Origin: Pedobacter sp. MC2016-05
GTDB taxonomy: Bacteria; Bacteroidota; Bacteroidia; Sphingobacteriales; Sphingobacteriaceae
Direction of reading: 5' to 3'
Length of the DNA stretch: 64,000 bases
Assembly: GCF_026239735.1 (NCBI RefSeq)
Contig: NZ_JAPIVT010000009.1
Span: forward strand, 62,001-126,000
The notes under the pieces: generated by a model
The model's database searches: none
Told to the model about the DNA's origin: nothing
Seen by the model: only the letters and a program-made list of their open reading frames with translations
Shown here: positions 57,716-64,000 of the stretch, piece by piece
Layout of the letters: each line of letters starts with the position of its first letter
How positions within the stretch are numbered: position 1 is the first letter of the stretch
Translations under genes and position numbers: made by a program

Positions 57716-57721
57716 AGTGAT

Positions 57722-59131
57722 TTAATATCCAGGCGACTGAACTAAGTTTGGATTACTGTTAATGATTGATTGTGCAATGGGATAAAGTTTCGCTTCCGGT
57801 CTCCAGGTGGGTTTTATGGCTGCCAAAACAGCGTCAGCCTGACCAGTGCGTTTGAGGTTAAACCACCTGAAACCCTGCTCGCAAAAAAACTCTTTACGGT
57901 TTTCAAGCGCAATTTCGGTCAGCAGTGTGGCTGGTGTTATTGACCCAATTGCCGGCAAGCCTGCCCTGAGCCTGGTGACATTTAGATCACTGATGGCTCC
58001 ACTAATGTCAGTCCCGAGTTTAGCCCTTGCTTCTGCCCTGATCAGATACTGCTCGGCCAGGCGTAAAATGACCTGCGCTTCTGTTACATTTGCGGTTACC
58101 GCTTCAGGATTGGTGCGGTATTTGAATTTCAGCGGAATCACATATTGAGCGCCTGAAATGGTCAGATCCCTCATCCATTGCGTCCTTCTCCTATCCGTAG
58201 TACCATTGAACAAATCCAAAAAGGATGATCGAAATGCATGACTCAGCGAAGCAACGCTATTGGTAGCAGGAATAAATGATGCTGTCTCAGTAACATACTG
58301 GTTTGTCCCGGAAACCGCAGGCGGTAATTGCCAGATGCTTTCTGAACTGTTTTTCACGAAAAGCGCAGTACCCATGGTAGCAGACGGAATCATGGCATAC
58401 AGGTTTGTGGCCTGAATGACTTCAGTAGCGTTGCTCTGAGCAAGTTCATTATTTCCCAGATAAAGGTATACTCTTGCCAGAAGCGCTGCTGCCGCAAACC
58501 TGTTTACGCCGATCCTGTTACCGGAGGTAAAGGAATAATCTGACAAAAGGTTCGCTTTAGCGTCATTAAGATCAGCAACAATCTGATTATAAATGTTTAC
58601 CGTTGATTCACGCGGAAGATAAGCCGTCACATTCACATTGGTTTGCAGAACCAATGGCACATCACCATAAAAGTTCACCAATATAAAATAACAATAGGCC
58701 CTCATGAATTTAGCTTCAGCTGTCAGTTGTTTGTTTACACTGGCGGAGGTGCCTGAATACTGCGCAAGGCCTTCAATAATCGCATTTGCCCTGTAGATCA
58801 CCTGGTAAAAACTGGTAAATGGCTCAACTGATGCAGTTAATGCGCTGTAAGAATTCGCATTATATTCCTGAGATGCAGAAACAGTAGAAAGATACCTTAA
58901 ATCATCAGCCATCAGAGAAGTATATACCGGCAGGCCTATCGTTTGCATGGGAATCTGTGAAAAGTGGCCATACATACCGGATAAGGCGGCTATTGCCGTC
59001 CGATCGGATGTAAAAACAGCTGCCGATGGTGTTTCATTTAATGGTGTTTCGATTTCGATCATTTTCTCGCAGCTGAACAGAGAAACAACAATCAAAAGCA
59101 ATAAATATGGAATGGTTTTCAAAATTTTCAT
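57722..59131 (-). CDS. SusD/RagB-family lipoprotein, locus 2
   Basis: This 469-residue lipoprotein has lipobox LFSC near residue 20. Typical SusD features are KFMRAYCYFILVNFYGDVPL at about 136-155, RFAAAALLARVYLYLGNNEL at about 211-230 and LENRKEFFCEQGFRWFNLKR near the end. It binds ligand above the SusC channel. It lies 9 bases after SusC and 6 bases before the metalloprotease. The probable ligand is a peptide, on the strength of the downstream enzymes. Confidence 0.94.
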   Translation of the reverse strand: MKILKTIPYLLLLIVVSLFSCEKMIEIETPLNETPSAAVFTSDRTAIAALSGMYGHFSQIPMQTIGLPVYTSLMADDLRYLSTVSASQEYNANSYSALTASVEPFTSFYQVIYRANAIIEGLAQYSGTSASVNKQLTAEAKFMRAYCYFILVNFYGDVPLVLQTNVNVTAYLPRESTVNIYNQIVADLNDAKANLLSDYSFTSGNRIGVNRFAAAALLARVYLYLGNNELAQSNATEVIQATNLYAMIPSATMGTALFVKNSSESIWQLPPAVSGTNQYVTETASFIPATNSVASLSHAFRSSFLDLFNGTTDRRRTQWMRDLTISGAQYVIPLKFKYRTNPEAVTANVTEAQVILRLAEQYLIRAEARAKLGTDISGAISDLNVTRLRAGLPAIGSITPATLLTEIALENRKEFFCEQGFRWFNLKRTGQADAVLAAIKPTWRPEAKLYPIAQSIINSNPNLVQSPGY

Positions 59132-59140
59132 GTCTAAGAG

Positions 59141-62100
59141 TTAAAAGGTACATTGTAAACCTGCGGTGATTGTCCGAAGCGGAGGCGCTGATACTCCTTG
59201 AGATTCCGGATCATATCCATCATAGTTGGTGATGGTGAATAAGTTTTGTCCCTGAACATAAATCCTCAGGTTCTGAGCTTTAATTTTGGAGATTAGTTTT
59301 GTCGGAAATGAATATGACAAACTTACATTCTTCATTCTGATGAAAGAGGCATCCACAAAATTTGCATCTGATCCTGAATAGTCTAGAAAAGCAAGATAAG
59401 CAGCTCTGCCATTGACACTTCGGAGATCCTGCGTGACCAACTGATCTGGAGAACCCAAAGCCAGATAGCCCTGAAACACCGATGCTGCGCCATTGTAGGG
59501 ATAACCCGGGGGATAAAAGGTGGAGGCAAACATATTTTTAGCTTTCTGTTTCACAAACTGGAAAGTGAAGTCTAAATTAAGCCCCTTGTAAGTAAAGGAA
59601 TTTGTCAGGCCTCCAAAAAAGTCTGGATAAGATGTTCCCAGATAATACTGATCCCCACGGCCTGTATCAAGAAAACCTGTAGATACCGCTCCGCTGTTAT
59701 TCAAATCAGCAAAGGCAGGTAATCCGTTTGCTGGATTAATGCCAGTAAACTGAAGTGCAAAGACTGGAACCAATGGTCTTCCAACGACATATCTAGTAAA
59801 ATAACTCGTTCGCTCAATACCAGGATAAGCCGCCAGTTTATTGTTGTTTTTGGAAATATTAAATGATGATGTCCACTTAAAATCCTTTTGCTGAATATTT
59901 GTGCTATTGAAAGAAAATTCGACACCACTATTTTCAACCAGGGCAGGAAGGTTAGCCTGGTAACTCGGGAATCCAGACTGTGGGCTCACTGAAAAATTCA
60001 ATAGTTGATTTGAAGTGCGGTTTCGGTAGGTTGCTGCAGTAAGTGATAACCGGTCATTAAAAAATCCGAGTTCTAGCCCAAACTCAAGTTTTTTAGTTTC
60101 CTCCCATCGGAATTCATTATTGGCCAGCCTTGTAGGCTGTAAACCGTTTATACCATTATAAGCATAAGAAGAAGTTGCATAGCTATCGTAAAATTGATAG
60201 TTGCCTATTTCGTCATTTCCAACTATACCATAACTTCCCCTCACTTTACCAAAGCTGAACCAACTGAGCTTATCTTTAATAAACTTCTCTTCAGAAAATA
60301 TCCAGGCCCCGCCGGCAGAGCCAAAATTTCCGAATCTTCTTTCTGGTCCAAACCTCGAGGAGCCGTCTCGTCTGAATGAGAGATTAGCAATGTATCTGCT
60401 CAAAACATTATAATTCAAACGCCCGAAAACCGAGGCATATTTAAATTCTGAAGATGAGCTGGTGATGTTTCTTGTTGCAGCAGACCCAATGTTAGAGAGA
60501 AATTCATCAGAAAGAAAATCTGTTGCGTTTACATTATAGGGTTGTTTTGACTGTTTAAACTGCCAAGATCCGCCCAGTAGTGCTTCAAGATTTCCTTTCC
60601 AAATTTGTGTTTTATAGGTGAGTTGGGGCTCGAAAATGTAATTGTTGGTATAGACGTATGATTCATTCACGGAGCCTGTCGTCCTTGGGGTAGATCCCGA
60701 AGTATTTAACGAGCTTAAAGGACGTACTGCTGTAGTTCTCATGTCTGTTTTACTGTAACCGACCGATGTTTTAAAGTCTAAACCTTTTAAAATATTGTAT
60801 CTGAGATTCAAATTGGTTAAAAAGTTGCTTCCCCGGGCATCATTCGTTTGGTTGAGAAAACCCAGCGGATTATTAAATCCTTGTGACCAATAAAGTGAGC
60901 CATCGGGATTGTACAATGGGTAGTGCGGTGGCAAGTTATAAGCGTATGTTCCGAGATCAGTTATCGATATATCATTCTTATCCGCGGAATAGATTGAAGA
61001 GATCGATAGGTTAAATCGTTGATCCTGGGAAGAATGGTTGACACTTAAGTGCGCTCCACCACGGTTATAGGATTGTTCACCAGGAAAAATATTGGTTTCC
61101 TTATGAAAAGTTCCGCTTAGATAGAAATTCGTCCGTGCATCTCCACCTGATATGCTTGAAGTTATATCATAAGTTTTAGCGGTATTTCCCAGCAAAAATT
61201 CAGGAAAATTAGTATAAGCTTTTGGATCCCAGGTGAGATCGGCATCAAAAGCCGATGGTACGGCAGCTGGATTATTGGCAAATGCCTTACGTCTTAGCGC
61301 CAGATATTCATCAGTATTCAATAGGTCGACAAAGTGTGAAACATTCGACACGCCCGTATTTGCATTTATAGAAAAAGCTGTTTTTCCGGCTTTTCCCTTT
61401 TTTGTGGTAATGAGCACAACACCGTTAGCACCCCTGGAGCCATAAATGGCAGTAGCATCTGCGTCTTTGAGCACCTCAATGCTTTCGATATCCGAAGGAT
61501 TAATAATATTCATAGGACTGGTTTGTCCTTCAGCTGACTGTGCTGCCGTTCCACTCACCGCACCGCTAATGGGTTCAGATAAGAAAGGTACTCCATCAAT
61601 TACATAGAAAGGTCGGTTTGCCTTTTCGAGGGAGTTGACGCCTCTAATCTGCACGTTGATCCCTGCACCAGGTAATCCATTCGTTTGTGTAATGGTAACT
61701 CCTGGCAATCGTGCTTGCAGGGTTTGAAGTGCATTGGTTACCGGTTGGCGTTCGATATCTTTGGCACTGATTCCAGCTTGGGAGCCCGTGCTAAACCTGC
61801 GTGTAGTAGTACCATAACCTATAATCATTACCTCATCCAGTCTTGCAGGATCAAGTTCCATTTTCACCTCTAACTTGCTTTGAGCAACTACTTCTTTGGT
61901 TCGATAGCCTACATAAGAAAAAACCAAAACGGGGTTTTTATCGTCTACATGTGTATAGAACTTACCATTATTTCCTGAGACAACAGCACGATCAGTTCCT
62001 TTTATTTTAATTACCACTCCTGGTAAGGGTTTACCCTGCTCATCAAGTACGGTACCAACAACCTCTCTATCTTCGAAATAGTCCAGTACTTTGCTAAGGA

Positions 62101-62461
62101 ATGAGCGTTCCTGAATAACAATGGTTCTATCCTCAATTGAATACATGAGGTTCTGGCCTGCAAGCATTGCTTTCAAGGCATCATCTAAACTTACATTTTT
62201 GATATCCAGATTGACTGGTTTTGCTTTTTCTAACAATTTCGTATCGAATACGAAATCGTAGCCACTTTGCTGGTGGATGGATTTGAAGACCGATTCCAGA
62301 TCTGCATTTCGCTTTTTTAAGGTAATTTTCTGTGCCAAAGAAGATGCGGACACTTGCATCATGATGCCAAATACGAATACAGTGACTAGGCGCATAATAC
62401 GGCGAATTAGTGGGATACGGCCATAAAGCCCCCCCCTTTTGGTAGTAAAAATTTTGTACAT
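59141..62461 (-). CDS. SusC/RagA-family TonB-dependent transporter with STN domain, locus 2
   Basis: This 1106-residue receptor has a signal peptide (LVTVFVFGIMMQVSASSLAQ) and an STN domain at about 45-115 (SIHQQSGYDFVFDTKLLEKA). A carboxypeptidase-like domain follows at about 130-205 (EVVGTVLDEQGKPLPGVVIK), then a plug starting DEVMIIGYGTTTRR with ARLPGVTITQTNGLPGAGIN, and a barrel ending in CTF. With the FecR upstream it can signal substrate presence across the envelope. It pairs with the adjacent SusD. Confidence 0.94.
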   Translation of the reverse strand: MYKIFTTKRGGLYGRIPLIRRIMRLVTVFVFGIMMQVSASSLAQKITLKKRNADLESVFKSIHQQSGYDFVFDTKLLEKAKPVNLDIKNVSLDDALKAMLAGQNLMYSIEDRTIVIQERSFLSKVLDYFEDREVVGTVLDEQGKPLPGVVIKIKGTDRAVVSGNNGKFYTHVDDKNPVLVFSYVGYRTKEVVAQSKLEVKMELDPARLDEVMIIGYGTTTRRFSTGSQAGISAKDIERQPVTNALQTLQARLPGVTITQTNGLPGAGINVQIRGVNSLEKANRPFYVIDGVPFLSEPISGAVSGTAAQSAEGQTSPMNIINPSDIESIEVLKDADATAIYGSRGANGVVLITTKKGKAGKTAFSINANTGVSNVSHFVDLLNTDEYLALRRKAFANNPAAVPSAFDADLTWDPKAYTNFPEFLLGNTAKTYDITSSISGGDARTNFYLSGTFHKETNIFPGEQSYNRGGAHLSVNHSSQDQRFNLSISSIYSADKNDISITDLGTYAYNLPPHYPLYNPDGSLYWSQGFNNPLGFLNQTNDARGSNFLTNLNLRYNILKGLDFKTSVGYSKTDMRTTAVRPLSSLNTSGSTPRTTGSVNESYVYTNNYIFEPQLTYKTQIWKGNLEALLGGSWQFKQSKQPYNVNATDFLSDEFLSNIGSAATRNITSSSSEFKYASVFGRLNYNVLSRYIANLSFRRDGSSRFGPERRFGNFGSAGGAWIFSEEKFIKDKLSWFSFGKVRGSYGIVGNDEIGNYQFYDSYATSSYAYNGINGLQPTRLANNEFRWEETKKLEFGLELGFFNDRLSLTAATYRNRTSNQLLNFSVSPQSGFPSYQANLPALVENSGVEFSFNSTNIQQKDFKWTSSFNISKNNNKLAAYPGIERTSYFTRYVVGRPLVPVFALQFTGINPANGLPAFADLNNSGAVSTGFLDTGRGDQYYLGTSYPDFFGGLTNSFTYKGLNLDFTFQFVKQKAKNMFASTFYPPGYPYNGAASVFQGYLALGSPDQLVTQDLRSVNGRAAYLAFLDYSGSDANFVDASFIRMKNVSLSYSFPTKLISKIKAQNLRIYVQGQNLFTITNYDGYDPESQGVSAPPLRTITAGLQCTF

Positions 62462-62515
62462 TTGTTTGGTTTAAGTTGAAAGGTCTCAATAATTCTGACA
62501 GCTTAAAATCATTCT

Positions 62516-62547
62516 ACCAGGGTGTGTTCCACCACCCCTGGTTTTTT
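62516..62547. other. Hairpin between FecR and SusC genes, locus 2
   Basis: ACCAGGG (62516-62522) and CCCTGGT (62536-62542) form a stem followed by six T on the plus strand, which is antisense to the operon. It is in the same position as the hairpin between FecR and SusC of locus 1, with unrelated sequence but the same polarity. Confidence 0.5.
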
Positions 62548-62567
62548 AATTTAAGCTCAATTTTTTT

Positions 62568-63767
62568 CTATCTGCTAACGATCACCCTCCTTCCCTCTAG
62601 CTTAAAGTGAACATTGCCGGTTTTTTGTATCAAACTTAAAACCGAAGAAATATTTTTGTTACGTGAAATCCACCCGCCAACAGTGACGTCATTAGGGATG
62701 CCTGGTTCATAGATTACTTCAACGTCATACCAGCGGGCTATTTTACGCATAGTGGACCTGAAATCTCCACCGTTTAGGTTAAATTCGTCGTTTTTCCAAT
62801 CCACAAAGTCATCTGCATCGACTGTTTTGATCTTAAGTTGATCGATGGTACTTTCTCCCTGCTGTCCTGGCCGAAGCAAAACATGATCATTCAGTCTGAC
62901 ACTTCCTTCCAGTAAAGTTGTTTTTTCTGTTTGCTCATCCGCATAAGAATTAACGTTAAAATGCGTGCCCAAGACCTCGATTTTCTGGCGATTGGTGTTG
63001 ACTATGAAAGGCTGCAACCCTTTAGATGCATTTATTATTTTATTGACTTCAAAATAGGCTTCTCCAGTTAGCTTGACATTCCTTTTATCTGTACCCGCAA
63101 ATGAGGTTGGATAAGTAATGGATGATGAGGCATTCAGCCAAACACGTGTTCCATCAGGTAGGATAATTTTGTATTTTCCTCCCCGTGGAGTACTTACTGT
63201 GTTGTATTCAACCTCCGAACGGGAAGGTGTATTTTCTGTTTGTTCATAGATTAGTTCCCCATGGATATCCCTTGAGATTTTTACGCCATGTTGCTCCAGG
63301 CGCTGTTCACCTACCCTTAATGAATCAAGGTTAATAATGCTACCATCTGCCAGTTTCAAAATAGCCTGCTCACGGCCCGGTGCAATATCCTCAGAATTTT
63401 TCGTGATCAGCTGGAGCGATGACAGTCTCTCATTTTCAAGATATATATAAATGGAAATCAATGATACTAAAAGGATGACTGCCGCAGCAAGCAATTTATG
63501 CACTAACTTGATCTGGAAAAAACGCTTTTTAAAATCTGCTTTAGTATGTTTTCTCAAATTTATTAAGATCTGTTTGAGACGTTCATCCTCATTCTCGACA
63601 GGCGCTTCCTCATATTCTTCTAGGACGTGATCCGAGACAAGAGACCTCGCTTCATCATCGGAAAGATTAGAAATGATCACAAATAATTGGCGGATCTCTT
63701 GTTCAGAAAGCATATTCGCCAAATATTTACCATATAGTTCTTTAAAATTTTGATCTTTCGACATCAA
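62568..63767 (-). CDS. FecR-family anti-sigma factor (FecR and DUF4974 domains), locus 2
   Basis: This 399-residue single-pass protein has one membrane segment at about 90-108 (LLAAAVILLVSLISIYIYL), a FecR domain at about 195-300 (ILPDGTRVWLNASSSITYPT, LTGEAYFEVNKI) and a C-terminal DUF4974 domain (ISSVLSLIQKTGNVHFKLEG). It should restrain an ECF sigma factor and receive the signal from the SusC STN domain. No sigma gene is inside the window; it probably lies just beyond position 64000. Confidence 0.93.
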   Translation of the reverse strand: MMSKDQNFKELYGKYLANMLSEQEIRQLFVIISNLSDDEARSLVSDHVLEEYEEAPVENEDERLKQILINLRKHTKADFKKRFFQIKLVHKLLAAAVILLVSLISIYIYLENERLSSLQLITKNSEDIAPGREQAILKLADGSIINLDSLRVGEQRLEQHGVKISRDIHGELIYEQTENTPSRSEVEYNTVSTPRGGKYKIILPDGTRVWLNASSSITYPTSFAGTDKRNVKLTGEAYFEVNKIINASKGLQPFIVNTNRQKIEVLGTHFNVNSYADEQTEKTTLLEGSVRLNDHVLLRPGQQGESTIDQLKIKTVDADDFVDWKNDEFNLNGGDFRSTMRKIARWYDVEVIYEPGIPNDVTVGGWISRNKNISSVLSLIQKTGNVHFKLEGRRVIVSR

Positions 63768-64000
63768 TGTTGTTTGGTTTTATAAGGTATACGTTTCAAA
63801 AATGCCCTTACTCTACTTAAACAAGAAAAATAATTCAAAAAAAAACTTATTTATAGAAAAATAAATTTAAACCATAAAAAAAAGCAGCCACTATAACCCA
63901 CAAATAACCGTGAACACCCTTATTACTAGTAAATTTTTGAATATGCGTATAAGATTAAGCTGAAAAAAATTGAATTTTATAATCTACCTGACATGAGGCT
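63768..64000. other. Upstream of locus 2 FecR gene, no gene seen
   Basis: Very AT-rich and without a supported frame. The matching sigma-factor gene of this locus, if present, is to the right of the window. Confidence 0.4.

Overview
The window looks like the chromosome of a Bacteroidota bacterium, most likely family Sphingobacteriaceae and close to Pedobacter. The evidence is two SusC/SusD pairs with FecR anti-sigma factors and ECF sigma factors, a GldG-type ABC protein, STN-domain TonB receptors, promoter elements of the Bacteroidota TAnnTTTG type, a complete sphingolipid pathway and AT-rich intergenic DNA. No rRNA, tRNA, CRISPR array or intact insertion sequence was found. All family calls come from reading motifs, with no database search.

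Region 1 (1-4.9 kb) holds an orphan ECF sigma factor, the C-terminal remnant of what resembles an HNH-type protein, an unknown protein, a CPA1 Na+/H+ antiporter and an unknown membrane protein. Region 2 (4.9-15.9 kb, minus strand) is a ten-gene, tightly packed run. It appears to encode the whole route from serine plus acyl-CoA to an inositol-phosphoryl dihydroceramide: serine palmitoyltransferase, ceramide synthase-like acyltransferase, ketoceramide reductase-like dehydrogenase, inositol-3-phosphate synthase, a PgpA-type phosphatase, a GtrA-like membrane protein, a large DUF5686 outer-membrane protein, a CDP-alcohol phosphotransferase fused to DUF4833, a histidine-box lipid hydroxylase and an Aur1-like PAP2 enzyme. 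The enzymes supply ceramide, inositol phosphate and phosphatidylinositol, and the last enzyme can join them. GtrA, DUF4833 and DUF5686 are candidates for flipping or exporting the product.

Region 3 (16.4-27.3 kb) has an AraC regulator, a lone TetR regulator, and a LytS/LytTR two-component system with a second TetR. These last three are transcribed divergently from a TolC-MFP-RND efflux operon that ends in a clear terminator. A 16-bp palindrome lies in the efflux promoter. Region 4 (27.4-32.6 kb) contains two intact oxidoreductases and gene debris: an Ohr C-terminal fragment, a SIR2-like gene broken by stops and frameshifts, and two unidentified broken genes, with two strong inverted repeats among them.

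Region 5 (32.6-48.4 kb, minus strand) is an ECF sigma-FecR-SusC-SusD locus followed closely by an ABC ATPase, a fused permease/GldG protein, two tandem MutS-type ATPases without mismatch-recognition domains, an exported esterase-like hydrolase and an exported double-trypsin-fold protein. This is the best candidate for an undescribed system. Region 6 (48.7-52.5 kb) is a copper-handling group: a multicopper oxidase with a C-terminal CopB-like barrel, an HMA-DUF3347 protein and a small Cys/His-rich protein. Region 7 (52.6-63.8 kb) is a second FecR-SusC-SusD locus with a lipoprotein metalloprotease, an amidohydrolase and a TlpA-type thioredoxin, probably for peptide use.
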